A stretch of 64,000 bases of DNA from JBBPZK01 sp965219175 (GCA_965219175.1 CBDCNI010000001.1:2108001-2172000), one strand, 5' to 3'; positions 51,377 to 60,856 are shown, counted from the stretch's first letter. Numbers and translations are program-made. The notes: generated by a model not told the origin, from the sequence alone.

Positions 51377-52007
51377 ATGACCAAAGGACCTCCGTGGTGG
51401 CAAAAAGGCGTCATATACCAGATCTACCCTCGCAGCTTCGCTGAAGCGAATGGCGATGGGGTGGGCGACCTCCGCAGGACAACCTCGAAGCTCGACTATC
51501 TGAAGTGGCTCGGCGTGAACGCCATCGGGGAAGGATAGGATGGAGAGAGCCAGATGGCGGACTTCGGCTACGATGTCTCCGACCACTGCGACGTCGACCC
51601 CGTGTTCGGCACGCTCCCGGACTTCGACGAGCTACTGGAAGAAGCGCACCGGCGCGGCATACGGGTGATCATAGACCTCGTCCCCAACCACTCCTCCGAC
51701 GAGCATCCCTGGTTCGAGGAGTCGCGCTCTTCTCGCGACAACCCGAGGATCTACTAGTTGAATAGGCCCGGTCCGTAGCAGGACGTCCCAGATGCTCCTA
51801 CTGACACTCCGGGGCACCCTAACCCTCTACTACGGGGACGAGATCGAGATGACGGACGTAAAGATACCGCCAGAGATGACCCAGGATCCACAGGGCGCCA
51901 GCGACCCGGAGTATAGCTGCGGACCCGGCGCGCACCCCGATGCAATGGAGTGGCACCGCGCATTAGCGATGCTCGCCGGCGCCAAGCCGAAAAGTATAGC
52001 TACCTAG
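51377..52007 (+). pseudogene. Alpha-glucosidase (GH13) remnant with microinversion, stop, frameshift and large deletion
   Basis: The start reads as a GH13 oligo-alpha-glucosidase: PWWQKGVIYQIYPRSFAEANGDGVGDL, then KLDYLKWLGVNAI. A stop appears at 51534-51536. The same frame resumes with MADFGYDVSDHCDVDPVFGTLPDF and RRGIRVIIDLVPNHSSDEHPWF before another stop near 51757. A C-terminal fragment (LLLTLRGTLTLYYGDEIEM) follows in a different frame, with some 250 or more residues missing. The first stop is caused by a 26-bp inversion (51527-51552). The gene lies in the sugar-transport locus between the LacI regulator and the ATPase and cannot make enzyme. Confidence 0.92.
51520..51559. repeat. 7-bp inverted repeats flanking a 26-bp inverted segment
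   Basis: CGCCATC (51520-51526) and GATGGCG (51553-51559) are perfect inverted repeats around bases 51527-51552. Reverse-complementing only the inner 26 bases turns the stop-containing stretch into ATC TGG CTC TCT CCA TCC TAT, then CCT TCC CCG ATG. That reads IWLSPSYPSPM, the conserved GH13 motif. Confidence 0.93.
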
Positions 52008-53230
52008 ATTATCGCCTCCTCGCTCTCCGGGTCGAAGAGACGGATCTTGCTCGGGTCTATGACGAGGCGCATCTTGTCGCCCCTCTTTGCCGTGCTCTCC
52101 GCCGATATACGTGCGACCATCATGTCGTCCGAACCTTCCGGGGAGCCGCCTTCATCAGTGTCGCCGCCCTCGTCGTCGGTCATCGCGCTCAGGCTGTCCA
52201 GGCGGGCCGCGTGCTCTTTGGAGATGGAGAAGTAGACGTATTTCTCGCTTCCCATGCTCTCTATGACCTGCGGGTCAACGTCCATCGTGCTTTCTTCGCT
52301 GCCCTCGATCACCGAAGCCTCTTCGACGCCGGCGTCCTCGATGTGCTCCGGGCGGATGCCGAGCACGACCTCTTTGCCGACTAGCTTGTCCGGGCTCTTG
52401 CCCCTCTCCTCCGCTTCACCGAGCGCCTCGCGGGAGAGCGGGAGTACGGTATTGCCGAACTTGGCGGCGAGCCCACCGTCGTGCTTCTCAAGACGGGCCA
52501 TGATGAAGTTCATCGCCGGAGAACCAATAAAGCCAGCGACGAAGACGTTGTCGGGATGGTCGTACATCTGCTGCGGAGTGGCTACCTGCTGCACCTCGCC
52601 GTCTTTGAGGACCACGATCCTGTCGGCCATCGTCATCGCCTCGGTCTGATCGTGGGTGACGTAGATCGTGGTGGTGCCGATCCGGTTGTGGAGCTTGGCG
52701 ATCTCCGTGCGCATCTGGACTCTTAGCTTCGCGTCCAGGTTGGAGAGAGGCTCGTCCATCAGGAAAGCCTTAGGCTCCCGGACTATCGCCCGTCCGAGCG
52801 CCACCCGCTGCCTCTGCCCACCGGAGAGCGCTTTCGGCTTGCGGTCCAGAAAGTGCTCGATCGAGAGGACGCGGGCCGCCTCTTCGACGCGCTCGTTGAT
52901 CTGGCTCTTATCCATCTTCTTGAGCTTGAGCGCGAAACCCATGTTCTCCCGCACGTTCATGTGCGGATACAGCGCGTAGTTCTGGAACACCATCGCGATG
53001 TCGCGCTCGCGGGGAGGGAGGTCGTTCACCACGTTGTCCCCGATGAATACCTTGCCCCCGCTGATGTCTTCGAGACCGGCGATCATACGCAGCGCGGTAG
53101 ACTTCCCACAACCCGAAGGCCCGACGAAAACCACGAACTCCCCATCGGGGATGTCCAGGTTCATGTCCTTCACCGCCATCACGTCTTCGCCGTAGACTTT
53201 GGTGACCTCTTCCAGGGTAACTTCAGCCAT
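52004..53230 (-). CDS. Sugar ABC transporter ATPase (MalK/MsmX/UgpC type)
   Basis: The 408-residue ATPase has Walker A GPSGCGKST, signature LSGGQRQRVALGRAIVREPKAFLMDEPLSNLD, and a C-terminal OB-type regulatory domain that carries an unusual acidic Gly/Ser-rich insertion (DDEGGDTDEGGSPEGSDDM). It energises carbohydrate uptake, most likely for the MalF/MalG pair upstream, and may serve several transporters. ATG at 53230 is chosen because AAGGAGG precedes it. Its 3' end meets the alpha-glucosidase remnant. Confidence 0.93.
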   Translation of the reverse strand: MAEVTLEEVTKVYGEDVMAVKDMNLDIPDGEFVVFVGPSGCGKSTALRMIAGLEDISGGKVFIGDNVVNDLPPRERDIAMVFQNYALYPHMNVRENMGFALKLKKMDKSQINERVEEAARVLSIEHFLDRKPKALSGGQRQRVALGRAIVREPKAFLMDEPLSNLDAKLRVQMRTEIAKLHNRIGTTTIYVTHDQTEAMTMADRIVVLKDGEVQQVATPQQMYDHPDNVFVAGFIGSPAMNFIMARLEKHDGGLAAKFGNTVLPLSREALGEAEERGKSPDKLVGKEVVLGIRPEHIEDAGVEEASVIEGSEESTMDVDPQVIESMGSEKYVYFSISKEHAARLDSLSAMTDDEGGDTDEGGSPEGSDDMMVARISAESTAKRGDKMRLVIDPSKIRLFDPESEEAII

Positions 53231-53307
53231 CCTGTTTCCTCCTTCTAGCTCGAACCGGAAAACCCGGAACACTTCCCAAACACCCTTATACCTTGTTTCA
53301 TTCTACC

Positions 53308-54555
53308 TTATCTCGCCGCACCCTTGCAGAAATGATAATTCTCCTTGACTTTCATGATACGTTTCACCGACTCCCGGACCCTTTCTCGCGGTATCTCTCC
53401 GGACTTGACCGCCGCGAGTACGGCGTCGTAAGCGTCGGCCTGCTGTTGAGGTGGACTGGAGATAACGAGCATGTCCGCACCGGCGCCAACCGCCTCTACC
53501 GCGGCCCGAGACGGCGGACCTCCACCGTTGGCGCCTTCCATCGCTAAATCGTCGGTGACGATGATCCCTTCGAACCCGAGGTTCCGGCGAAGTAGCTTTA
53601 TGGCGGCAGGCGAGAGGCTGGCCGGACGGTTCGGGTCGATGGCTGGGTAGAGCAAATGTCCGACCATAACCATCGGCACTCCGGCTTTTACGGCAGCCCG
53701 AAACGGCGGCAAGTCGTAGGATTCCACCTCCGCCATGTCGTGATCCACGACGGGCAGTCCGAGGTGCGAGTCAGTGTTCGCCGGGCCGTGGTTCGGAAAG
53801 TGCTTGGCCGCCGAAACCACGCCCGCCTCCCTGAAACCTTCGACGGATGCCGCACCCATCTCCGAGACGAGCTTCGGGTCGCCGCCGAAAGAGCGGTCCC
53901 CTATGGCGGCCCCGAACCCGGTATCCACCACCGGGGCGAAATCCGTGTTGATGCCCGCCCGGAGTAGCTCGCGACCCATCACCCTCGCGATATCCAGGGC
54001 TTGTTGTGGATCTCCTCCGCTTCCAACCTCGGCTGCCGCCGGCTCCGGCGTTACCCAAGGAGCGTGAGAGACCCTGCCTCCTTCCTGGTCTGCGGCCACG
54101 AACAGAGGGACAGCTGGTCCTGTTTGGGTGGCGAGGCGTTGCAGGGAAGAAGTCAGAGCTTTCGTCTGCTGCTCGCTTTGCATGTTGTACCCAAAGAGCA
54201 ATACACCACCTATATTCCGTTCCCGGACCATCTTCTCTATGTAGTAGTCGGGCTCCGTCCCGCCGATGCTCACGATAAACATCTGCCCAACCCCGTCTCG
54301 CAAGCTCATCTTCCCCCCTCCGCAAGCATTCTTTTTACCCGGAGTCTTCGCCGGGCTTTGGGCGGTAGCCCTAGCTGTAGTTTCATCTGTCTTCTCGATA
54401 GCTTTTGTTGAGCTTTCGGGCTTCTGGGAGAGACCTCCACCGCCGGCGCATCCGGCGGTAGCCAGCAGGATGAGCAACGTAATCGTGAGGCGAAGGGTCG
54501 GCAAGGCTGATTCGAGCTTCGCAGGTCCCGGCGGCCATGTTCTCCAAAAAGGCAT
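53308..54555 (-). CDS. Glycoside hydrolase family 3 lipoprotein (NagZ-like beta-N-acetylhexosaminidase)
   Basis: The 415-residue protein has an N-terminal signal with lipobox (ITLLILLATAGC), a low-complexity linker, then the GH3 barrel: VGQMFIVSIGG, FVAADQEGGRVSHA, the catalytic loop KHFPNHGPANTDSHLGLP, and GIIVTDDLAMEGANGG. The KHFP-HG loop indicates a NagZ-type enzyme that trims cell-wall sugars outside the cytoplasm. It is monocistronic, downstream of which lies the transporter ATPase gene on the same strand. Confidence 0.9.
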   Translation of the reverse strand: MPFWRTWPPGPAKLESALPTLRLTITLLILLATAGCAGGGGLSQKPESSTKAIEKTDETTARATAQSPAKTPGKKNACGGGKMSLRDGVGQMFIVSIGGTEPDYYIEKMVRERNIGGVLLFGYNMQSEQQTKALTSSLQRLATQTGPAVPLFVAADQEGGRVSHAPWVTPEPAAAEVGSGGDPQQALDIARVMGRELLRAGINTDFAPVVDTGFGAAIGDRSFGGDPKLVSEMGAASVEGFREAGVVSAAKHFPNHGPANTDSHLGLPVVDHDMAEVESYDLPPFRAAVKAGVPMVMVGHLLYPAIDPNRPASLSPAAIKLLRRNLGFEGIIVTDDLAMEGANGGGPPSRAAVEAVGAGADMLVISSPPQQQADAYDAVLAAVKSGEIPRERVRESVKRIMKVKENYHFCKGAAR

Positions 54556-54608
54556 GGGCGGCAGTTTACCGCTGATAGGGAGTCGTGGCTCGGGTATTCT
54601 TCTTTGAG

Positions 54609-55985
54609 ATGATCGAACTGAATTACGAGTCCGGCACCCTACTCGCGACCGCTACGGGCGGCGAAACGCCCCCGGAACCTTTCGTGTGGGACGGCCGCAC
54701 GGAGCAGTGGCGTGCCCCGGCGAACGCCTACCGGGAGACGGTGCTCGCCCTTCGCGAGTCTGGCATTCCTCACAAAGATGGGGCGGCATCCTTCGAGAAA
54801 CTCTCCCTGGAGTCACGCGTCTCGATGGAACCGCGCCCCTACCAGCGGGAGGCTCTGACGGCCTGGCGGCGCGAGACGAACGTTTCGGCGGGTTTGCGAG
54901 GCGTCGTGGTGCTGCCGACCGGTGCGGGCAAGACAGCGGTGGCGGTCCGGGCGATAGAGAAGACCGGGCGGAGCACGCTCGTCGTTGTGCCGACCCTCGC
55001 CCTGCTCAAGCAGTGGTACTCGATCCTCTCGGACGCCTTCGGCTCGTCGGTGACGGTTGGCTTGCTGGGAGGCGGATACCACGAGGTCACGCCGCTGACG
55101 GTTACGACCTACGACTCCGCCTACATCCACATGGAGCGCTACGGCGACCGGTTCGCGCTGGTGATTTACGACGAGGTCCACCACCTACCCGCGCCCAAAA
55201 ACGCGATCATACCGAAGATGATGCTCGCCCCCTATTCCCTCGGCCTGACCGCCACCCCAGAACGCCCGGACGGCTGCCACGACCTCCTGCCGGACCTTTG
55301 CGGGCCGATCGTCTACCGGCGCTCGCCCGAAGACCTGGCCGGTACCTACCTCGCTTCCTACGAACTCGTCCGTCTCCCAATAGAGTTGACCGCCCACGAA
55401 CGACACGAGTACGCCGAGGCCAACGCCGTATACCGGGACTTCTTGCAGAAACATCGCCTACCCATGCGCTCCCCGGAGGACTGGCAGCGGTTCATCATGG
55501 TCGCCGCGACGAGCCATTCCGGGGGACGGGAGGCGCTTCTGGCGGCGCGTCGGAGGCGGGAGATACAGGCGGCGGCTACGCGTAAGGGCGCGACGCTCGA
55601 AAACCTGCTCCGGCGGCACTGGGAGGATAGGTGCATCGTGTTCGCGAAGAGCGTGGAGGAAGTTTATGCTCTCAGCCGGCGGTTTTTGATCCCCGGCATC
55701 ACCTACGAGACGCCGGCGCGGGAGCGGAAGGAGATCCTGGACCGTTTCCGCGAAGGCCGCTACCGGACAATAATCGCCTCGGACGTCCTGAACGAGGGTG
55801 TGGACGTCCCGGACGCGAACGTCGCCGTCATCCTCGCCGGGAGCGCCTCCCACCGCGAATACGTCCAACGCCTCGGACGCATCCTCCGCCCCAGAGAAGG
55901 AAAGCGAGCCCTACTCTACGAACTCGTCACCTCCGCGACCGGCGAAGAGTCCACGTCCCGCAGGCGCCGCGAGGCGCTCGTCTAA
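54609..55985 (+). CDS. XPB/Rad25-type DNA helicase
   Basis: The 458-residue superfamily-2 helicase begins MIELNYESGTLL, typical of archaeal XPB. Walker A PTGAGKTAVAV lies near 103-113, the DEVHH box at 188-192, then LTATPER. The C-terminal half has FAKSVEEVYALSRRF, SDVLNEGVDVPDANVAVIL and RLGRILRP. It unwinds DNA, with a presumed repair role. The start could also be GTG 54585. It is followed at once by a Bax1-like nuclease gene, overlapping by one base (TAATG). Confidence 0.92.
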   Translation: MIELNYESGTLLATATGGETPPEPFVWDGRTEQWRAPANAYRETVLALRESGIPHKDGAASFEKLSLESRVSMEPRPYQREALTAWRRETNVSAGLRGVVVLPTGAGKTAVAVRAIEKTGRSTLVVVPTLALLKQWYSILSDAFGSSVTVGLLGGGYHEVTPLTVTTYDSAYIHMERYGDRFALVIYDEVHHLPAPKNAIIPKMMLAPYSLGLTATPERPDGCHDLLPDLCGPIVYRRSPEDLAGTYLASYELVRLPIELTAHERHEYAEANAVYRDFLQKHRLPMRSPEDWQRFIMVAATSHSGGREALLAARRRREIQAAATRKGATLENLLRRHWEDRCIVFAKSVEEVYALSRRFLIPGITYETPARERKEILDRFREGRYRTIIASDVLNEGVDVPDANVAVILAGSASHREYVQRLGRILRPREGKRALLYELVTSATGEESTSRRRREALV

Positions 55986-57232
55986 TGCTCCGGGGCGAGC
56001 ACGTCATGGCCCGCGTGGCGCGTGGAAACCTGGTGCCGCACCGACTCTCACCCGACGACGGGCGGGCGCTCGCGGTCGCCGGAGAACTGTGCGACCTCTA
56101 CGCCGCCCACGAAGGCAGACCTCGCTACGAGTTGGAGCAGGAATTAACGGCGGCCGAGGAAGAGATCGGGCCGGGTCTCGACGTTCGGAGGGGGTTCAAG
56201 ATCGTGCGGGCGCTCGCAAAGCTGCTGGAGGAGAAATCCGAGTGGACTCCCCCGACCGACGCCGACCCTTACACGGTCCGAACCAGGATCTTCGAGCTCG
56301 CCTCCGCCCTGCCGGAGTTCCCATCAGCGGAGCCGGGGTTGCTCGACACCGTATCCCGAGACGACATACTCTCGCAAGTAGCGCGGGAGACAAAACTGGA
56401 GGACCCGGTCTCGCTCATGTACGCCGACCGCCAGGGCGCCCAACTCCTCGGAGAGTTCGAGAAGCCGTCCCCGGAAGAGTTGATAGACCGCTACAACGTC
56501 GCCCAAGTCCAGGGAGTCCTGTACTCGGCGCGAGAACTGACTCTGGACCTCGGCTCGGAGGCAGACGCCGGTCTCATCTTCCATTACATCAAGCTGTTCG
56601 GTTTGATCTACCGAGTCGAACCAACGACAAAGGGGTACAGAATACAGTTGGATGGTCCACTCTCCCTATTCTCCAGCACCCGCAAATACGGCCTCCGCCT
56701 CGCCAAACTACTCCCAGCCCTCCTCCTCACCTCGCCCTGGACGATCTCCGCCAACGTAGAGTGGAAAGGTCGCGCCACATCACTGAACCTCGACTCCGAA
56801 ACCTGCGGCCTGAAGAGCCACTACGCCGGACCCAAACAAGACGACGAAGAGGACGACGTGCGCGAAGCCTTCCGGCGGGCGTGGGATCGGGCGAAGGACA
56901 CCGGCGACTGGGACCTTCGAGACGGGGCGAACATCCTACCGCTTCCCGGACTAAAGACCGCCCTCGTCCCGGACTTTACGCTCGCGAACTCCCGGACGAG
57001 AGAAAAAGTCTACCTGGAGGTTCTCGGCTTCTGGTCCGAGCGCCAACTAGTGGAGCGGGTCGCGCTGGTCCGGGAGGCGGCGGGTCGTGGGAACCGGGTG
57101 CTCGCCGCCGCCTCCGAGAAGCTCGGGGCCTCGTCCGAGGCGCTGGAGGAAGCGGTCAGGGGAGGTGTGATCCCCTTCAAAGGCCGTCTGAACCCGAAAG
57201 ACGTACTCGCAGCCCTGGACAAAGGTTCCTGA
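55985..57232 (+). CDS. Bax1-like nuclease (DUF790)
   Basis: The 415-residue protein matches the DUF790 family, known from archaea as Bax1, the nuclease partner of XPB. It has GNLVPHRLSPDDGRALAVAGELCDLYAAHEGR at the N-terminus, YNVAQVQGVLYSARELTLDL, FHYIKLFGLIYRVE, and a PD-(D/E)xK-like nuclease patch near residues 328-348 (VPDFTLANSRTREKVYLEVLGFW). XPB and Bax1 together act as a helicase-nuclease in DNA repair in archaea. Coupling to the XPB gene here supports the same pairing. Confidence 0.9.
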   Translation: MLRGEHVMARVARGNLVPHRLSPDDGRALAVAGELCDLYAAHEGRPRYELEQELTAAEEEIGPGLDVRRGFKIVRALAKLLEEKSEWTPPTDADPYTVRTRIFELASALPEFPSAEPGLLDTVSRDDILSQVARETKLEDPVSLMYADRQGAQLLGEFEKPSPEELIDRYNVAQVQGVLYSARELTLDLGSEADAGLIFHYIKLFGLIYRVEPTTKGYRIQLDGPLSLFSSTRKYGLRLAKLLPALLLTSPWTISANVEWKGRATSLNLDSETCGLKSHYAGPKQDDEEDDVREAFRRAWDRAKDTGDWDLRDGANILPLPGLKTALVPDFTLANSRTREKVYLEVLGFWSERQLVERVALVREAAGRGNRVLAAASEKLGASSEALEEAVRGGVIPFKGRLNPKDVLAALDKGS

Positions 57233-57246
57233 AACAAGCGCGGTCG

Positions 57247-58170
57247 CTACCTCTTCGTCAGGCGTCCGGCTGCGATAAGAGCGGCGAGCGCTCCACCGGA
57301 GGCGAGGCCGACCGTGACGAGGTCCCGGCGCGGAGAGGCGGCCGGGTGGCCGTGACGCGGCACGTAGCGGTTGAGGACGAAGGTCAATAGCAGGTTCACG
57401 GAACCCGGAGCCGTGCGCGCGAGTCGTCCGCCGATACCATCGCCCAGTGAGACGCTTTTTTGCCTGGGACGTTCGTGCGCCGCGGCCCAGATGGTCTCCG
57501 CCACTTTGCGGGGCGGGGCGCCACCTCCCGGTCCTTCCACCAAATCGTCCGGAAGGATGAAATCGTCGGTTGAGCCTGAGCGGACGGTGCTTCCTCCGAA
57601 GCCGGTATTCGTGAGTCCGGGCAGGACATTCGTGACGGCGACATTGGCGTGGGCGAGCTCGATGCGGGCGGCGTCGGAGAGGTAGCTCAGGGCGATCTTG
57701 CTCGCGGAGTAGGCGCCGAGCAGGGGCGGGGCGAAGTTCTCGGCCTGAGACGAGACGTTGACGATCACACCTCCGCCACCGCGCCGCATCGCCGGGACCA
57801 CGGCCCCCATCATCGCCACCGGGGCGAAGACGTTCAGACGGAAGACGCTTTCGAGGTCTTCCACATCCAGGGAAGCAACCGTACCGAAGATCCCACGCCC
57901 CGCGTTGTTGACGACTGCGTCTATGCGCCCGAAAGTCTCCAGCGCCCGCGCCGCGAGGTCGTTCACGCTTTGCTTCTCGGTCACGTCGGCCGTTACGGCG
58001 AGAGCTTGTCCCCCGGAAGCTTCTATCTCACCGGCGATCCGGGAGATCTCCTCTTCCGAGCGGGCGGCGAGCACGACCGCCCAACCCCGCTCCCCAAAAA
58101 GTCTGGCGGTAGCCTCGCCTATCCCCCGGCTGGCGCCCGTTACTATAACGACCTGACGTTGCTCGTCCAT
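57247..58170 (-). CDS. Short-chain dehydrogenase/reductase
   Basis: The 307-residue enzyme has the SDR cofactor motif VIVTGASRGIGEATARLFGERG, NNAGRGIFG, and the catalytic YSASKIALSYLSDAARIEL with a preceding serine (NVSSQAENFAPP). The C-terminus has an extra hydrophobic stretch (GLASGGALAALIAAGRL) that may anchor it in the membrane. ATG at 58170 is used because GGAGG lies eight bases upstream. Substrate unknown. It follows the MMPL exporter gene by 19 bases, so they may be cotranscribed. Confidence 0.87.
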   Translation of the reverse strand: MDEQRQVVIVTGASRGIGEATARLFGERGWAVVLAARSEEEISRIAGEIEASGGQALAVTADVTEKQSVNDLAARALETFGRIDAVVNNAGRGIFGTVASLDVEDLESVFRLNVFAPVAMMGAVVPAMRRGGGGVIVNVSSQAENFAPPLLGAYSASKIALSYLSDAARIELAHANVAVTNVLPGLTNTGFGGSTVRSGSTDDFILPDDLVEGPGGGAPPRKVAETIWAAAHERPRQKSVSLGDGIGGRLARTAPGSVNLLLTFVLNRYVPRHGHPAASPRRDLVTVGLASGGALAALIAAGRLTKR

Positions 58171-58189
58171 CTCCGCTACCTCCAACTCG

Positions 58190-60700
58190 CTAACGCCCCG
58201 GAAGACTGCCGTTACGCCGGGGCTCCATGTACCTCTCGTTCTCTACGTCGCCACCGTTTTTCTTCATCGCCGCGCTCAGGGTAGAGACGGCGAGCGGTCT
58301 CAAGACTTCTCTCGCGGCGAGTCGCGCCCGCTCGTGTCTAGAGCCGTCACAGTCGCCGTCGGGGGCGAGGTTGGAGGCGGCGCTGACCAGGTTCGGGAAG
58401 TCCCCGTTCGCGTTCTCGATGCGCCGCGCCAGATACTCCAGGGCTACACCGGTCAGGAGAAGGTTTTCAGGAGGAGACGAGGGCTGCGGCTCCGGATCAT
58501 CCGTATCTCCTTCGATGTTGAGTCGTGGGACCAGACGGTCGAGGACGGGCGGGAACCACCAGTTCCAGCGGCCGAGAAGCGTCATGGTTGCTGGTACGAG
58601 GACGAGCCTTATGACCGTGGCGTCCACGAAGATGGCGGTCGCGAGCCCGAGGCCGAACTCTTTGATTATACGGTCCTCTCCCATCACGAAGGAGAGGAAG
58701 ACGAAGATCATGATAGCCGCAGCCGCCGTTATTACCCTGGCGGTGATGGCGAGCCCCTCGCCCACCGAACCGCGCGGGTCGCCGCTCCTGATGTAACTCT
58801 CCCGGATGCGACTCACCAGGAAGACCTCGTAGTCCATCGAGAGACCGAACAGAATAGCGAAGAGCATCATCGGCAAGAAAGAGTCTATCGGCCCGGCCTT
58901 CGGTATCCCGAGCAAGCCGTCGCCCCAGCCCCACTGAAAGACAGGCACCAGAACCCCGTATGCCGCCCCGATGGAGAGGAGGTTCATAATGGCAGCTTTC
59001 AACGGGACGAGTACGGAGCGGAAGACGGACATCAGGAGAAGGAAGCTCAGGCCGATCACCGCCGCGAAAAAGATAGGTATCCGGGACACGATCCTGTTGT
59101 CTATATCCACGAACGCCGCCGTCGCACCCCCGACATAAGCCTTAGCTCCGGAACCCTTTATAGCCTTCGGGACAACGTTGTCGCGCAGCCGGTTGACGGT
59201 GTCGGCGGTGCGGGCGCTCTGGGGCGAGGTCTTCGGGTACACGGTTATGATGGCCGTGTTGCCCTTCTTGTTCGTGACCGGAGGCAGCGCGCTCTCGACG
59301 CCATTCGCGTCGTTCAGCTTCCGGGACAAGTTCTGGAGCGTGTTTTGCGAGAGGCCGCCGCTCTTCTCGACGGAGACCAGGAACGGCCCGTTAAAGCCCG
59401 GCCCGAAGCCTTCGGCCAGGAGATCGTAGGCCCTGCGGCTGTTGAGCGAGGTCGGCTTGTTCCCGTCATCTGAAAAGCCGATACGCATGTCCAGAACCGG
59501 AGAAGCCAATAGGATCAGGAGTACCGCAGAGGTGAGAGCGTAGAGTAGCGGCCTGCGCTGTATCGCTCGGCTCAGACGGTAGCTGAACGTATCCCGGCGG
59601 TTGGTCGTCGCAGCGGCTGCGCCCCGAAGACCGGGGACCTTCCATCGGTTCACGCCGCGCCCGACGAGGCCGAGGAGCGCCGGAAGGAGCGTCACCGCCA
59701 CGAGGACACTGAGACCGACTACCACGGAGGCGGCGACCCCGAGCGCCGTAACGAACGGGATGCCCATAATAGCGAGTCCGAGAAGCGCTATCACGACGAT
59801 GGTTCCGGCGGCTATGACGGCACGCCCAGCCGTATTTACCGCCCGCGCCACCGCGTCCGGGACATCCAGCCCGTCCGCCAGTCCTTCTCTAAAACGGGTC
59901 ACGACGAACAGCGCGTAGTCTATGCCGACCCCGAGGCCGACCATCGAGGCGAACGCCGGGGTAAAGGTGCTGACGTCCGTGAACTTGGCGACGACGGTGA
60001 TGAGCAGGAAACCGCTCCCGAGGCCGACGAGCGCCGTAACGACCGGTAGGCCCATCGCGACGACAGAGCCAAAGGCAACGAGCAGTATGATCACCGCCGC
60101 CAGCAACCCCACTACCTCCGAGCGTCCCGGCGGCGTAACCTCGGTGCTGGAGATCACCTGCCCACCAACCTCGACGCGCAATCCATTCTTGTTAGCCCCA
60201 CTCACGAGGTTCTTCAACTTATCCACATTGCTCGCGGGGATCTCCGGCGCGGCCTTATCGTACTGGACCGTCGCGTAAGCGATCTTCCCGTTCTCCGAAA
60301 CAGCGCCCGGCACCTGAAACGGAGAAACGACACCAGTCACGCCGGGCAATTTCTCAGCCTTCGAGACCACATCCTTGACGCGCCCGCTCGTACCTTTACT
60401 CTTTATGCCGCTCTTCGACTTAAAGACGAGCGTTGCGCTGTCTCCGGCCTGGCTCGGGAAGCGGTCTTTCAGCAAGTCCAGCGCTTTCTGGGACTCGGCT
60501 CCGGGCAGCTTGAAAGCGTCTGCGAACTGCCCGCCGAAAGCAGAGGAAGAGATGACCAAGGCGGCGAGTATTCCGACCCAGCACAGGATAACCGGCCAGC
60601 GGTGGCGGGCGGCGAAACGCGCCCAGCGCGAAAGCAAACCTTCCCGAGCTTCGGGCCTGGTCCCGGTTTTCCCGGTTGAACGCCGTTCCCGAACGCTCAA
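58190..60700 (-). CDS. MMPL-family (RND) exporter
   Basis: The 836-residue membrane protein has two repeated halves of one helix plus five, with large extracytoplasmic loops. Conserved stretches are GVGIDYALFVVTRFREGLADG and GLSMDYEVFLVSRIRESYIRSG, carrying the Asp/Tyr pairs of proton-coupled MmpL transporters. The last 110 residues are a charged soluble tail unlike the core family. In actinobacteria such proteins export lipids or drugs; the substrate cannot be told. Start is TTG. Confidence 0.92.
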   Translation of the reverse strand: MSVRERRSTGKTGTRPEAREGLLSRWARFAARHRWPVILCWVGILAALVISSSAFGGQFADAFKLPGAESQKALDLLKDRFPSQAGDSATLVFKSKSGIKSKGTSGRVKDVVSKAEKLPGVTGVVSPFQVPGAVSENGKIAYATVQYDKAAPEIPASNVDKLKNLVSGANKNGLRVEVGGQVISSTEVTPPGRSEVVGLLAAVIILLVAFGSVVAMGLPVVTALVGLGSGFLLITVVAKFTDVSTFTPAFASMVGLGVGIDYALFVVTRFREGLADGLDVPDAVARAVNTAGRAVIAAGTIVVIALLGLAIMGIPFVTALGVAASVVVGLSVLVAVTLLPALLGLVGRGVNRWKVPGLRGAAAATTNRRDTFSYRLSRAIQRRPLLYALTSAVLLILLASPVLDMRIGFSDDGNKPTSLNSRRAYDLLAEGFGPGFNGPFLVSVEKSGGLSQNTLQNLSRKLNDANGVESALPPVTNKKGNTAIITVYPKTSPQSARTADTVNRLRDNVVPKAIKGSGAKAYVGGATAAFVDIDNRIVSRIPIFFAAVIGLSFLLLMSVFRSVLVPLKAAIMNLLSIGAAYGVLVPVFQWGWGDGLLGIPKAGPIDSFLPMMLFAILFGLSMDYEVFLVSRIRESYIRSGDPRGSVGEGLAITARVITAAAAIMIFVFLSFVMGEDRIIKEFGLGLATAIFVDATVIRLVLVPATMTLLGRWNWWFPPVLDRLVPRLNIEGDTDDPEPQPSSPPENLLLTGVALEYLARRIENANGDFPNLVSAASNLAPDGDCDGSRHERARLAAREVLRPLAVSTLSAAMKKNGGDVENERYMEPRRNGSLPGR

Positions 60701-60843
60701 GCGCGCGTCTCCTCGAATATTCTCTCCGTCAAGCTCTCTCCAGAAAATTTACTTCCGAACCCATTGAAGATATCAGCTAGGAGCAGATGGGTATGATGCT
60801 CCGATCACAGATAAAGCGTTAGCCAAAGCTTCAGCGTCGGCAA

Positions 60844-60849
60844 TATAAT
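60844..60849 (+). promoter_or_regulatory. Consensus -10 box (TATAAT), leaderless arrangement
   Basis: A perfect TATAAT lies seven bases before ATG 60857, so transcription would start at the start codon. An earlier in-frame ATG at 60848 overlaps this box and is unlikely to be used. No clear -35 at 17-bp spacing. Confidence 0.5.
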
Positions 60850-60856
60850 GCGGGAT

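Noticed and set aside
51554..51757. A separate small gene starting at MADFGYD
   Set aside because: It is in the same frame as the upstream alpha-glucosidase fragment and is the continuation of that domain after the inverted segment.
55798..57390. A 530-codon frame overlapping XPB and Bax1 in another phase
   Set aside because: Composition is Arg/Pro-rich with no motif, whereas both overlapping genes match known families.
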